From assembly GCF_020740795.1 (NCBI RefSeq), contig NC_067283.1, positions 115,573,206-115,637,205 on the forward strand: a stretch of DNA of 64,000 nucleotides, read 5' to 3'. Source of the stretch: Apus apus. Its lineage: Eukaryota > Chordata > Aves > Apodiformes > Apodidae. This document shows, one piece after another, positions 10,801 through 24,752 of the stretch; positions within the stretch are counted from its first letter, which is position 1; each line of letters opens with the position of its first letter. Both the position numbers and the translations under genes were made by a program. The notes beneath the pieces are model-generated. The model was not told the DNA's origin, ran no database searches, and worked only from the letters and a program-made list of their open reading frames with translations.

Positions 10801-13800
10801 CTGTAATTCTCCTACCCCATACATAGAATTTCCTTAGACCGTGGTGTTGTTTGGCAGTAGTTGCACCTTTAGCAGCTGTTGCTGGATGTGCCACACACAG
10901 ATCCAGCCAGCACACTGTAGACTCAAACTCTCCCCGAGGTCCAGGTGTGTAGTTTCAACAATGCACATTCCCCAGATGCTTGTTGCTTCTGTCCTCTTTC
11001 CCCTTCTCTCAACCCTCCTCTTCTACAATGTACTGCTGGAAGACATTCCATGAGCTCTTTGTGATCTCTTCAGGCAAAATCACCCAGTTTAATTTTTTAT
11101 TTTCCAAATCAAATTGAGCTGACTTTGGTGTTTTTGTCAACACTGCTCCTTAGAAGTTCTCCAAGGAAATGGGAGCACAGTTTACCTACCACATGGGTTA
11201 GAAAAACAGACTCCTTTAAGACTATAATTTTTGTTCAAATGCTTTTCTCAATTATTTTATATGCTCTTTAAATTACTAACTGGAAATGAGTTAGAAAATG
11301 TGATAGATCATCAAACAGCAAACTGCAGATTGAAAAAAAAAAATTATCTCACATATCTAAATAATTCCTCATCTTGGAAAAATACTATTAACTTTTAATT
11401 TTAGCACCTTTCTTATTGGATCTTCCAGAATATTTTCTTCATTTCTTTGTAAGATGTTAAAAAAGAACTTAATTTCTGTTGTAATTATTTACCATTTCTT
11501 AAATTTAAGAACCTCTAGAATTCATTTCTTTCAAGTGAAAACTGATTTCAGCAGTTGATCTAAAATTAAAACCTTTTATTCTAGCAGCTACATGGCTGTT
11601 TTCTATGAATTGTTCTCAAAAGTTGGCAAAGAGGTATTAGGAGTATTCCCATCAAAAACTCATACAATTGCAAAAAATTTATTACTAAATGTCCTTAGAT
11701 TTTTAGTCTCAATGTGTCATCTTCTGTCATATCAAGCACCTTTTTTAATCCTAATTCCTGCAACTTTTGCCTTGAAAATTCAGTTGAGTTTGATAACAAG
11801 TTCATGAATGTAAAAAAATAAAAGGAGAAATCCTGCAGTAAGTTTCATGTATTCATTTCTGAGATTCATTTCAGCTCTTCTCTCTCTGCTGGCACATACC
11901 CACCACCACCTATGCAAGAAAGAAAAAGCTTCCAATAGTTAGTCTCCTTGGCTTTGTGTATGGATGAGGAAAATGACTTGTTAAGGAGTTCTGAACTTTC
12001 AAAAGAGGTCACATGGGGCAGTTGACTGCCATATGTTTCAGGCATATATGTTAAGCTCATCTTTGGAGATGACTTGATGCTGTACTACTAGGAGGAAGGA
12101 ATGAATAACTGAGTAAAATTTGAACTCTGTAAATGGTAAATGCAACTCGGTGGAGTTCAAAAAGCGAGATAGAAGGTAGTCCTGTTTTTAAACAATCAGT
12201 GACTCTAAAATCAGATAAATATATTGTCTATATAAAAATGAGACGTGATTTCCATTAAAAATTAGGTTAGAGAGGAGAAATATGTCATATTTCTGAACAA
12301 CACACGTTTTTATAAAGAAGTTGTGTATATTTATAAAATACATCGCAACATGGAATTCAGAAGCCTTTAAAACATTAAAAAGATAAAAAAATATCCAATT
12401 GAGAATCTAATTTCAATGTAATTAACTGTATTAGGGACAGTTAGATATGACTGAGAGAACAAAATGCTTGCCAAGTAGATTTGATGAGCCTAATTATCTA
12501 AACCAAATTCATAGAAATAAATATAGGAAAATACATGCAATAATAGCCAACAGAAAGTAGGTATATGGGCAGTATAATTAAAATATAATTCAAATATTTT
12601 GGAGGTGTTCCTCATTAGAACAGGAAAAAAAAAGCTGTCTTTTTTTTTTTTTTTTTTTTAATAATATATCTCATTATCAGACATCTGAATTTTAAAATGC
12701 CCACCTGAAAGTTAACAGTCATGTAAGTACTGAATGATGCATAAAAAGTTTGGAAAGAGACACTCCAGCCCTTATCCTAAAAAAATCACTTTCCTTTCCT
12801 CTAACTTAACAATCCCTTTGACTAAGAGAGATTCTTCCCTCCACAACATTTGTACAATCCATTTCAGAGCTTAAGTAGCTTGGAGGAATTTTTTCTGTGG
12901 ATTTTTTGTTCTCCAAGATCTGAGTTGCCTGTCAATGAACCCTAACTATGTTTGCTCTACTGCTGTGGGAATTTGTTTTCAGGTTACCAAGACATTTTAA
13001 TATTCAACAATATATAGGATTAAAGAGTCTACCTCTGCTGAAGTTTGGACTGCAAAGTGTTTCATGTATTGGAAATAATTACGAATGAAAAACAAGAAAA
13101 CTCAATTCTAGACGTTATTTATCAATTCGTGGGTATCCAAAGAGCCTCATCATCTTGGCTAAAAGTGAGGCTTGCCATTTAATCTTTTATCTGTTTAACT
13201 TTTCCTCTCTTCTTGCTACTCTCATGACACATGACACTCTGAGAGCATCCTATTTCCTCTTCCTGTTATTAAGAGATGGATTCTCCTCTTAATGTGCAGC
13301 ACACATGAGAGGCAGACAGCTGTGCTTTTCTGTCCTTCAAACTCTGCTTCCCATTTGTTCATCCCTTGTAAGAAATGCAATGCTTACAAATTAATGCTTC
13401 AACAGATCAATTTTTCTACTCCCAGATCTACATAATATTCCTATTGCATTTGCTTAGCTTAGACCATTTCTTCCTGCTTGCCTGCTGTCTCCATATAACC
13501 AGTTAGTGGACAACCATGAGACAGATTATATGAACCCAAAGGTCCTTCCAACTTCAGCTATCCTGAAAATACCAACAGGTTGCACACCTTGAAAAACAGT
13601 GCTTATAACCATTGAATTAAAATCGAAAATATGGGAAAATGTCACAGTTAACAAGTTCCTGTGCTACTTCTGTGACACTCTTCTGTAAGACAGAAGCAGT
13701 TGAACCTAAAATTCTGAACAAAACAAGTCTGGTAAGTATATGGTTTGAATTATTACTGAACCCACCAGGGGCTGGTTTATTTTATGGACATGCAGATTGT

Positions 13801-15189
13801 CCCAAATGTCACCTATCCCCATAGGCACCTACATTTCCTCTCCAGTTCCTAAGGAAATAGAAAATCAAAGCTGGATAACAAGTGAGTCAAACCAGCTTAC
13901 TTTTTTATCCACAGGAAAATGCAATTACATATTTCCTCTAGATACTAATTTTGCAGCCACACTATGCTTGACCCTTTGATGAAATTTTTTCTCAGTATGA
14001 AGCAGAGTGCTCTTGTCATCCTAGAGTGTAGTAATCCTCTTTCCTGTATAACAACTATGCAGCCAAATTGTATGCTCATAAAAAATTGTCCAAAAACACA
14101 TGCAGCTACTTTGAGTAGATATTAAAATAATATTTTTCCTACAGTATAGTACTTACTCTGGATTTTTTCCACCATTTAAAATTAATTTATTAATTGTTTA
14201 TTCTCTCTAAATCTGAACATCCAGCTAAGGTTTTACTTTATAGATTCACAATCTGATTGTTCTCTCTGGGACTACTGTGCCAGTTTCACCTGTATGCTCA
14301 TTCATTTCCTCTGAACTGCATCTTCAGACTTTTTAAAAAAGCACTTATAACTTGCAGCACTGAAATATGAAGTTTACTTGTACCCCCACATAAAGAAGAC
14401 ACAGCTCAAGTCTACGTAAAGAAACATGGAGTCTCTGTTTCTATGAGTGGCTGGATTGTCCCTAAAGACAATTGTGTTACTGAGGGGTGCATATATGGAG
14501 TTTGAGCCAGATAGTTTCTGTTTTTCCTCTGTGCTTAATTAAACTTGCCAGGCACACATGCCAGTTCTTGCTTTATTGCAAGAAGTTTAGAATGTAGCAT
14601 TGTGGGGTTCCAGGACTTAACATCTTTTTCAAAAATCTGTCCTGGCTGGATCTCCTTGATCATTTGAGAGTAGACAGCCACCACACACTAAAAAAAGAAA
14701 AGAAAAACTCTCTTTCTTCAACTCAGGACTCATCAAGTTTTTCTTGCAGATTTCCTACTTTAACAGACATTTAATTCACAATATATTTTATAAACATTGT
14801 ATGGTGGTCTCACAGTCATGTCTGTATAGTATAAATAGATGGCTGTATCATATCTAAAAAGCTATAAATGCATGTCACAGTAGAAAAGGGCTGAATGGAT
14901 TCATGCCAGTGGAAAACAAATTTTTAGTTGAGCTGTGTAATGTGAAGTGAAAACATTTTTCTTTTAATAACACTTTCCCTTCCTTCAGGTGTAAGTGCAC
15001 AACTAGGGGCAGATAAATCCTTTTGTCTGAGATACTTCTACATCACTTTTCAACAGTACCTCAGATCTGCAATCAAATAGCATCTGAGATAATTTTTCAT
15101 GTGAAACTACAGTTCTTTTTTCCTTTTCAACACCTAACCAAAAGAAAATATTTCTTTTCCTCCCAGTATGGTTACGTTCACTGTTTTAT
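7850..15189. other. AT-rich unique DNA, no gene seen
   Basis: More than 7 kb without a recognisable gene or confident transposon. It contains a T20 run (12640-12659) and possibly a 50-bp CR1 tail remnant near 13525-13575 (AAAGGTCCTTCCAAC). Short open frames are scattered on both strands with no coding support. Confidence 0.6.
12640..12659. repeat. Poly(T) run, 20 bases
   Basis: An uninterrupted run of 20 T, directly after a short A-rich stretch (GGAAAAAAAAAGC). No retrocopy body was recognised on the minus strand beside it. Confidence 0.95.
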
Positions 15190-15720
15190 TTAGCTCCAAT
15201 CTGTTGTGTGTTTCAAAGCTGAGTTTGAAACTTGTGAATTACCCATGCTGCCGTTGAAGGGCAGTTTCCTGATGGTGGGAAAGAGATTAAAAGAATGGCA
15301 GTTTCCAAGATTTAAGTGGTGCTGCAGGGTATTAAACTCTATGGGAGAGTTTGAACATGTCAGAAGCGTGAGGTGCTTTATATCCATGGGCAATTTCACA
15401 AATGAGTTGATTGTGCTGTCCTTACATCATGAAATGCAATAGGAACGACACGTACCGGTTTAAAGACTGTAGAACTGAGCCTGTCATGTTGACTGCTGGA
15501 GAGCTCTTTGTATTGAAGTGTTCTAAGGCAAACATTCTTGCAGGTATTTGCTGTTACATTGTTTAATAATGACCACATTGAGCTTTTAGTCTAGCTCCTT
15601 AAAGCTTCCAACATACTGAAAATTTGCATGAAATCCTTGGGGCAAAATGCTGAGCTGTTATAAATTTAAAAATCTACTGCAGGAGTTAACCCTGAGTAAT
15701 TAGCTAGCGTTGGCATAATG
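15190..15720. other. Candidate conserved non-coding element
   Basis: This 530-bp block has balanced composition, no simple repeats and overlapping open frames on both strands. It carries developmental transcription-factor-like motifs: the octamer ATTTGCAT on the plus strand near 15624-15631, ACATTGTTTA (SOX-like) near 15556, and a homeodomain core TAATTAGC near 15697. The style resembles vertebrate enhancers that stay free of repeats, but conservation cannot be seen from one sequence. The call is inference. Confidence 0.25.
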
Positions 15721-15816
15721 GAAAGAAACAGGTTTACCACTCAGCTATATAAACCAGTGACAGAGAAATAAGTGTTGAACTTGTCTTCTTAATATTTTTC
15801 CTAAAAATAATTTGCA

Positions 15817-15836
15817 GTTTTGTTTTGTTTTGTTTT
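15817..15836. repeat. (TTTTG)n microsatellite
   Basis: Four tandem TTTTG/TTTTC-like units in AT-rich DNA. Confidence 0.85.
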
Positions 15837-17827
15837 CAATAAAATTAAAATAAAGCTCAGTATCCTATATACTAACAATTATAGGTGGGTTTCTAGCACC
15901 TTTTTATTTTAAATTCCTGTTTGCAACTCTAGTCTGTCATATGAAGAACTGGGCAGATAATTAAGAGCTGTAAGTTATTCCACATTGGGGCTTATTCATT
16001 ATCTCTAAGTGAAGCTGTCCCACTTCATGTGCAACACCCAAAACATCAAGACAGCTACTCTAGATGGTTACATCAGTGAATGACTGGGTTTTTTTCTGTG
16101 CAATTAGCCCACCCCTTCATGGAACAATTTCAAGCAAAAGAGATGAAAAATTCTGTCCACATACGACCTTGCCCTATAACTTGGCAATGAGGAGTATGAA
16201 TCATCCCAAGATATTGAGGGATATCAGACTGGGTCGTAGAGGGATCAGTACTAACCTAGGAGGTTATATTTTTCTCCCCTGCTGTGTTTTACTTGGGGAT
16301 AAGCATTATATTCTTATCTAACTGAATTGCCTCTCTTCTCTGCAGGGTCTGGAGAAACATACATAAATCTACCCCACACATTTGCCTAAGACATCTAAAA
16401 GTTCCTCTGCCAGCTCTCCAAACTCACAGACACAAGCCAGCTGTGGCCTGGAAGCTATAGATCCATTTTAGCATGGCCCTGTGCCCAAATAAAAACATCT
16501 TGCCTCAGCAGAGCCATGTTAATGCCCATATGGCTTCTTCACTGCAGCTAGTAAATATGGCCAGTTGCTGTAAGGGCAGCACAAGATCTCTTGCCTGTGT
16601 GTTTCCCTGAGACATACCTCCTTTTGCAAGTCCCTCAGCTATTTAGGTTAATGGAGTTCACCAGTCCTGTCAAGATTTCAACAGTACTGTAGATGCCAAG
16701 CAATAAATGGGGAGGCACCTGTGGGAATTGCATGGTGAATACTCATAACACCTAGACAAATTTATTCTTCCCCCAGCATAGGGAAGGTTTTGGGTGCCAG
16801 GTAAGTGCTTAGGTCAAGAGCATCTTTGCCTCCTTTTTGCATCTAACCCATAGGCTTTTGAAGCAGCTGAATTACCTCAGATTAAAGGCACGTTAATATA
16901 TTATAACCTTGACTAGCATTTAGGCTACGTATTCTGTTTATACAGTGTATAAACTAGTGAATTCTGCTCAGCCTAATTAGGATATTAATGCTGCAAACTT
17001 ACAGAAAATGTCAAATTGTTAAACAAAACAAAAAAATGTGGGGTTTTTTCCACTCAGTTTGTACACAACTTTTGTGTATACTTCAGAGATTACATATGGT
17101 AGAAATGCTCTTGGTTTTCAGAATCTTCCCAGACGAGACAAACTGACACTTCTTACACACTGTCTGAATAATTCAGAATACAGAGTCAGTTGGGGGACAG
17201 TTTTATTTGCTTTTTATTAAAAAATAAATAAATTGCATGTAGCCAACACACTAGCCTAGTCATATGACTGACAAGAATTAAATGTTTAATTTTTCTGGTT
17301 GAGACAGTTCTACTGAATATTCTGGAATTTCAGTTGCAAGTTTCTGGCTCAAATTTGTCAGTGACAAGATTAAGCATTAGTTCTTTTTTCACAATTTAGG
17401 TGGATAAATGAAGAAGAAGAACAATGCCTATGGATACTTCAATGATAGCAGATCACAAGCACTTCATATAGGCTTCATATTACTGCTGGAATCTTATTTG
17501 CCTATATGGAGGTGTAGGGATTGAGCACTCTCCGTTGGTACATTATATTAACAAGACAGTCATGAAATAAATCACAGAAATAAATTATTTTGTTTAGTAG
17601 CAACAGTGTAGCATGACTGAAGTTTGAATGGGTATCAGAAAATCTCAGATGTTTGAGTAGACAACACTAGTAATCTAAACTGAGCACATCACTCTTCATG
17701 CTGCACTTGAGGAAGGAACAGACTAGCTGCCATGACATCATGATATACTAGCTATGGCTGTCATTATCAATTTGCAATGTTGAATAAACTCTAAGGTTGT
17801 CATTGCAAATAATTCAGACACCTTATA
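15837..17827. other. Unique DNA, no gene seen
   Basis: No recognisable gene or transposon. 16060-16900 is slightly richer in G+C than its surroundings, with an 85-codon plus-strand frame (16064-16321) that resembles nothing I know. Confidence 0.55.
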
Positions 17828-17984
17828 TTTCATGTTCACCTGGACTTGTGTGAAGTGTTCGACACTGCCTCACATAACATCCTGGTCACTACATTGGAAA
17901 AGTTATTGAAAGAACCAGATGATCTTTAAAGTCTCTTCAAACCCAAACCATTCTGTGATTGTATGATTTTAGGATTCTATGTAT
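17828..17984 (+). mobile_element. CR1 LINE with internal deletion
   Basis: The first part encodes a decayed version of the CR1 reverse-transcriptase motif-A region (HLDLCEVFDTASHNILVTTL), and the last part is the CR1 3' end (CCAGATGATCTTTAAAGTC, CAAACCCAAACCATTCTGTG). In intact CR1 these are more than a kilobase apart, so everything between them is missing. The terminal octamers are degenerate (GATTGTATGATT, ATTCTATG). Confidence 0.8.
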
Positions 17985-20900
17985 GATAAGCAGATCAGAC
18001 CTGTCAGAATAGCAATACTGGCATTTTAAAATGTCTATGCAACTTCAAACACTACTAGGGTAACACCTTAAATATCTGAAAATTCACTGATTATTTTATC
18101 AGTGGAGTTCACTAATCTTTTCCCATAATTTTCTATATTCCTATGCCTGACAAATAGTCATGCATGCTGCATATAAGCAGCAAGTCTGCAAATACTACCT
18201 GAAACAGGTACAACATAGGTTTTCAACAGATGTTTAACTTTGCTTTATTCTGTTCCCTAATCCAAGATAAATTGTGTTTTCCCTTATGCTATCAAGTGAG
18301 AAGAAAATAGTATCATTAACAATCATTTGTTCATTCCCTGAGAACAAAATTATTAAAAATATAAATGAAATGTCAGATTAAATGTTGAAACATGACTAAT
18401 CAGGTGGCAACAACCAAATTTTCTGCGCACAGGAATTTTGTTAAATTTTCAAAAGTACATTTTTGTTTTGTTGCTACTGAAAAGGGATTCTTTCATACTA
18501 GACAGGATCATTTAGCCATAGCAATATATGTAGAGACCGTAGAGTCCAGTTTTACATGTGCAAAACCAATAAAAATATATACCTCAATGCTATTTACTAA
18601 TAACCTGCTTAAATATGTAATATTATTTCTGTTTATAAAATAATATTTGATAAATGGAGAATAAATACAATTTTTGTTTAGCTGTGGAACATTTTTTCAT
18701 TAGAGCTTGTCAAGCTGCAATCCATATACTGGGCTGAAACTGATCTTGGTTGTGTGAAGCTATTCCAGTCACACCACAAAACTAAATCTATGTAAGTTAG
18801 ATTTTGAGCCAAACTTGGTACCTCTAACAAGAAAGTGTTTTAACAATAGGAGCAGTAGTACAGTTACAGACTCCCATGGATATCTGATATGCATTGACCA
18901 TGCCAATAAGAAAGATGACCTACAAGGAACCTCGTGTTTCTGGATTTGGGACAAGGTAGGATAAACAAGGGCATCTAGAATGATGTGAGATTCCTGTCTC
19001 TGAGTCACATCCTTCATGGTCTGGAAGAGGAATCATGCTTACATACATCACTATAGAAACCACTGTGTTTAAATATTTAAGAGATTGCTCCAAATTCTTC
19101 AATACCATTGAGTAAATAAAAATTGAAAAGCTATTTAGAACATATCAGTTGCTTTTAAGTTACAGCTGTAGGTTTGATAAACTGTAATTTGAAAAACAAA
19201 TGGAGAAAATGCAAGCAAAATCAGTAGGAATTCTTCTTTACTTCAAAAGAAATAAAAATTCACACAACTGCTTCAAGAGTTCTTTTTAAGCATTGTTGCT
19301 TTCCTTTTTCCCCATATATGGAAGTGCATTAATATTTTGCTGCCCCTGATCAAGTGCATGAAAATACACTTTAATCAAGAAACTTTAGACCAGTTTGCAA
19401 TTAGTTTAAATTCAGCAAGCCACTGCTTGTGTTTGAGTCTGTGTCACAATCTCAACTCACACATTCTTATTTGATTTTAATTAACCTTTACTATAGGTGT
19501 GCTGCAAGTAATACAAACACAATATTCTGTGATTTTATCTGCTGGCAGCTTTCTAGCCAACTGCTGTCCTTCCATCAAGATATACCCAAATATAGTAATA
19601 TACCTTAAGTTCTACAGGCATTTTACTGCTGCTGCTCTACTATCATATTTTTTTTCATGTTAGTGATGAAGATTCTGGAGTACAGATTGTTTTATTCTAG
19701 CCAAATAAGCTTAATACAATATAACCATCTGTGGATACAAATACAGTTCCAACACTTTATCAAACTTATCAAGAGCTACTCCCATATCTGGTCCCAGGGA
19801 TTTGACTACCAAACTTTGAAATACTAGAATGAATGAGTTAACTGTCAGTCTAAGAATGTAAGTATGACAATGACTTTGCAAGAGATCAGTACTGCTTCTC
19901 ATGTCCCCATGTTATTATGAGCTTAAAAGGATATTTTTGAAAGATACAAATATAGACCTATTGTAGTTGTTTGTTCCACTATTCAGCACTGTAGAGATGA
20001 TGGTTGTGAGCCTAGAACAAATGCAGTAACTGCAACTCTGAGCAAAGCATGGGCCATATTACAGAGCACAAACCAAACAAAGTGGTCCAAGGAGTGAAAC
20101 AAGGTGCTGGAGCAGCCAACAGCAGTTTTGCCTTTCTGCCGTTGCTCCTCAAATTGTCTCTACGGGTTTGCATTTTGTCTAAGGAAGAAAGCATGGCTTG
20201 GGAAATCTTGGGAAAGTCCTATGATCCCATCAGCATGTCTTTAGGCAAGAGAATGCAACTGCCATCACTCTTTAGCTCCAGTTTCTGCTGTAGATTGGGA
20301 AGAGAGACTGGAGAACTGGGGGAGGGATTGAGAAGAGGACTTGGGCCAGGGAAGAGAGCAGGGCATCTCTCTCCAGGCCTCTGCGAAGACAGCTGAGGTA
20401 TGAATCTAGTGAGTACGAAGCCTTAACCTTATTCATCTTTCACATTTCTTATATAATCAAATTGAGCTCTGCAATAGCATGTGTGATCTTCAATGTCTAT
20501 TAACCAAAATAAAGAGAGCCATTGCTTTCCAACTGTGTTTTCCCAATCTCCCTCAGCTCAGCTCTGCACCATCTGTCTTTAAATCATAAATATACTAATA
20601 ACATTTATCCTTTCAAGTTCTAATCGCCTAGGCTTGTTGATCTTTGTGTTATCTTTGATTATTTTTTGACATAGCATGTCACCCACTCATCAACTGCTGT
20701 TGGTGGACTATCACACAGAAAATAAAGAAATGTACATTAAATTAATTAATAGTTCACTGGATCCCTTATAAACTCACATACATTTTTGTATATTGCATAT
20801 TCTATTGACACCCCACTGGCTTTGAATAACCCTCAGATCATAGACTTGTGCCCAGCACAAGTCCACTGCACAGATCAGGTGCAGCAAGCAGAGATAAGCT

Positions 20901-23900
20901 CTGCAAGATTTTTTTTTGTGATGAGACCTACTGAAAGCAGAATATGATTCAGAAGCAATGGCTTTTAGGTCAAGAGTGTTCCCTACAATATCCTTTTCTA
21001 AGTAGATTTTTTAATTAAAATTTAAATATGCAAGCAGTAAGGCTTCCAGTGTATTTCTTGGGAAATTATTCTACTAAAATCTCTACAAAATGAAAATCTG
21101 AATTGACTCAGTTCTCTATTTTCCTTCAGTTTCTATTTTTTCCTCATTCCCCAATTTGAAACAAAAGATGCTCATACAAATGCTAAAAAATGTATGAGGT
21201 ATCTGTGTCACTCAATGGTTTTAACGATGTGTTTTTAAAACTCTTCACCATCTACTGTAGCTCCAAGCCAGCTTCTGAAAAGAGGAACAAAGCAAGAAAA
21301 ATAAGAGTCTGAAGAATGTCAAACAGAGAAAATCCTCTTGGCCACTTTATACCCTCCTGTCAATAATTCTAGGGCCAGATTTAACACATGATTGTTCTGA
21401 GAAAGGCTGCTCCTCTCATGGTAATATTTCTGTGCAGATACATGTGTAGGGACATACACCTGCATAAGACAGAAAAAAACAGTGTAGATATCCTAAAGTA
21501 GAAAGGACAGAACAAGCAGAGAAGCTGGAAAGCTGAAAGAAGACTGAAATAAAAAGCCAGAAGACAGGTTAGCCTTTGCAGAACAGACCCAAATATTTAT
21601 AGTAACTCTCTATGGAAAAACACATGTTGCATCCTCCTTATTCAAAATGAAGCAAGTGTGTCTTTTTTAGCATATGTGCCCACTTATCATCTCCATGATA
21701 GTGTAAGCAAAAGAGATAGCTACACAAAAACAGAAAAGAGAGAGTAAACGCAGGGTAATTCTCTCCCTACTTTTCAAGCAATTCTCTTTTCACCCAGTGA
21801 GGCTGCAGTTTCAGCTGTCTTTGCCAGTCCCTGAGCTTGCTTTTGGTGGCAAATGTAGATTGCAAAGAGCACTACCAAAGCTGCTGGCATGTATTCTTCC
21901 ACTGTTTTCCATAGGTAGTATTTTAGAATTGTTTTAGAAATGTTCATAAGCAGAAAGGCCTATTTAGAAGACCCTGTTATATTAACTAGTGACACAATAT
22001 TAAGACAAATGAAGAAAAGCACTGATGAGTAAACAGCAATAGAAGAGGTGGAAAATGAAAGAGAGACCATTGCCTGGTATGTGTGAGAGTCTGCTCACAT
22101 TTACTATGTTTCTTTTGATTGATATTTTATACCTTTTGAATGTTTGAAAAGGAAAACCTTTTTTCCCCAAAAGAAAATGTAAGACCTTAGTTTTATTATA
22201 TTTGAAAACATTACTGTTATCCCGTTTTCACTGTATTAACTTATTAAATGCTCAAATGCTTATTCTGGTATTATTAATCCCCTGAGAAAGAATTAAAGCC
22301 TCTAGTACTTAGGCAGATTTCAGATTTATATTCTTGCCAAAGCAATTATAACAGTATTAATTCAAAGCCTGGTTTCCATGTCTGAATTAGAAGAGAAGAC
22401 AACCAGTGACATGTGGTTCAAATAAGTCTTGAGATATACACGCTATATTTTGCATCAAAGTCTAAATTTAATTCCTCTGTACAAAATTAAAATTTGAGTG
22501 TTCATATATTATTTTCTTATGTTTTTGTTTCATAGTCTGAAAGCTATGGAACCAGATTCAAAACCATTTATCCTGAAATCTAAAACTCTCCAACTTTTAA
22601 ACATACTTTCAGTACTGAAATTTTAACTTCTGTTTCACAGGTCTAAACTGCCCTTCAGTTTCATTATTTCCTGTTCTCATCAGCCAATTAGGGCCTGACT
22701 GATCTGGGCCTCCCTGACCTGACCAGAACAGGCTTTCACATCACTTTTGGGAAAGGTCTGATTTGACACAGTCCTACACAAGGCCTGGGAAAGTGCTGAC
22801 CTAACACAAAACTTCTTCCCTCCCCAAAGACTATTCCAAACTTGATATGCAGGTCTATGCTTTTCAAATTTGTTAGAGGAAATGGTCCTTATACCAAATA
22901 ATTATCTTATTTAAAAACTTTGCAGAAGGCAAGAGGACTTTACAACCAAAGCTGGCATTACCAGCTCTGCAATTGTCTTTCCATCACATAAATTGGTTAT
23001 GACAATAACATAGAAGCTTTTTCCTTCTATATAATGCATGTTGAATTGTTGGCCTATACAGATTACTCTTGAGATTTGCCATACTGTTAACATTATTGAA
23101 AACAAATTCTGCATCAGTTCTAAAATATAACATAAACTGAAAGAGTACAGTTATGTGATTTCTTATTCTGCCTACTAATTGAAGCAAGGCTGAGATAACA
23201 GGAGTTCAAAAAATGCTCAAGTACCAGGGGTGGCAAATCAACCTTTCTAGATAGGAATACATATTTCTAGTTCAGTCTAGTGATAATAAAATCATGACCA
23301 AGGGAAAAAAAAATGAGAAAAGGCAGAAAAAAATGATGGGGTTGTCTCATGAAACAAAAAGTAGTATGTGTCCAAAACCAAATGTATGCAAAAAATCCAA
23401 AGTAGAGACATGTAGTTGAGGACAGTGTTTACCAATGACAGTTACATTTCCTCTCCTTCTTCCCTCTACTTCCTTGTGCAGTGTAACATGGGGAATGGCT
23501 CAGTCACATGAGAGAAGCAACTGCATGGCTCTATGGCCACCAATCCATACAGTGGCACCCAGTTCTATGGAAAATGGGACCATGAGACAATCTCCATTGT
23601 GAGAGCTGGAGTTCAAGTGTCTCATATGTCTATCATATGGTTCAGTCTCCATTTCCCATGAAGCATCATGCTTTTTGTCCTCATTGACCCACTGAAATTC
23701 ATCATAGAAACCAAGTATGCAAAGTTCAAATAAACACTCGATTTATCCCTGAACTACTGAATTTGCATATTTTAAAAATTATTTTTATAATTCAATATAT
23801 TTACCATATATGATGTCTATCTGGTGTGTGTATGTATACTATATATAATATATATATATACTTTTGACTCTCCTCAATATGTATTTTTTCAAAATGTTAG

Positions 23901-24569
23901 CTCAGTAAAATTTAAAGTGGCATGTAGCAAATTTCCAGATGTTTATGAAGTCATTAAGACACACTGGTGATTTACTTTGTAACATTAGGCATGAAATGCC
24001 ATGGGCCAGTCTCTTTGCACTTCCTCTACAATGGAGAGAAACTGCTCTAAACCAACAATCAGTGGAACTTACCTTTCTCCCTTTACCACTAAGGGAACCT
24101 AAGGTAGGTATCAAGGGTTAGGAAGCAGAAAGACTCCCAGTAGACTTCCTACAAAACTGCAGTAAAGCTAAGGGTTGAAAAACTGGACGTTATCAAAAAG
24201 CAAGCAAAAGAAAACAAACCAACAGTGATGTCCCACACAAGCCCACTGAAGAACGTGACTGAAACACTATGCTACAATAGAGACTCGAAACCACAGGCCC
24301 TTTCCTGGAGTCAGATTTTGCCACCAGCCTATTCCTTTCCGTTACCAAGCACACAGTAGTAAGCAAAGGATACATTTTTATCATGCTCAAATAGATAAAA
24401 ATGCTGTACTTTATACACAATATGCCTTCCCCTCACCCCCCCCTTCTATATTCCTGATTAATTTTTCTTACTAGATTTTAATCCATTCTTATTGCTCACA
24501 GGGATCTTTCAGTGTGGGTAGCTTTCTCTATATATTTGAAGTTACTTCACAACACAATAAACTAAAACA
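17985..24569. other. AT-rich unique DNA, no gene seen
   Basis: No confident gene or transposon. A 115-codon plus-strand frame (20049-20396) has no recognisable features. The stretch also holds a 9-bp inverted repeat with a 3-base loop (20843-20863) and a TA/TG dinucleotide patch (23823-23861). Confidence 0.55.
23823..23861. repeat. (TG)n/(TA)n dinucleotide patch
   Basis: TGTGTG followed by interrupted TA repeats ending in an eight-unit-like TATATATATATA run. Confidence 0.85.
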
Positions 24570-24752
24570 GAGTCATAGACTCAGAATCATAGAATTATGG
24601 AATGGTTGGGGTTGGAAGGATGATATAGTTCCAGCCCCCTGCCATGGGCAGGGTTCCATCAGACCAAGTTGTTCAAAGCCCCATGTAACCTGGCTTTGAA
24701 ATAGTTGAAATAGGCCTTGAATAGGGCTTGAATAGTTCCTCAGGATAAGGAA
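24570..24752 (-). mobile_element. CR1 LINE 3' fragment (antisense) with local duplication
   Basis: Antisense CR1: GAATCATAGAATTATGGAAT, GGGGTTGGAAGGATGATATA, CCCCCTGCCATGGGCAGGG, CAAAGCCCCATGTAACCTGG. The 3' UTR motif 'CTTGAATAGTTCC' is preceded by two imperfect copies (GGCTTTGAAATAGTT, GGCCTTGAATA), a small internal expansion not found in the family pattern. Confidence 0.9.

Noticed and set aside
13525..13575. Possible CR1 tail (AAAGGTCCTTCCAAC)
   Set aside because: The match is limited to about 15 bp, with no terminal octamer and no upstream CR1 block.
20049..20396. 115-codon plus-strand open frame
   Set aside because: No domain, signal or neighbouring gene structure. The length is within what chance gives in 64 kb on six frames.
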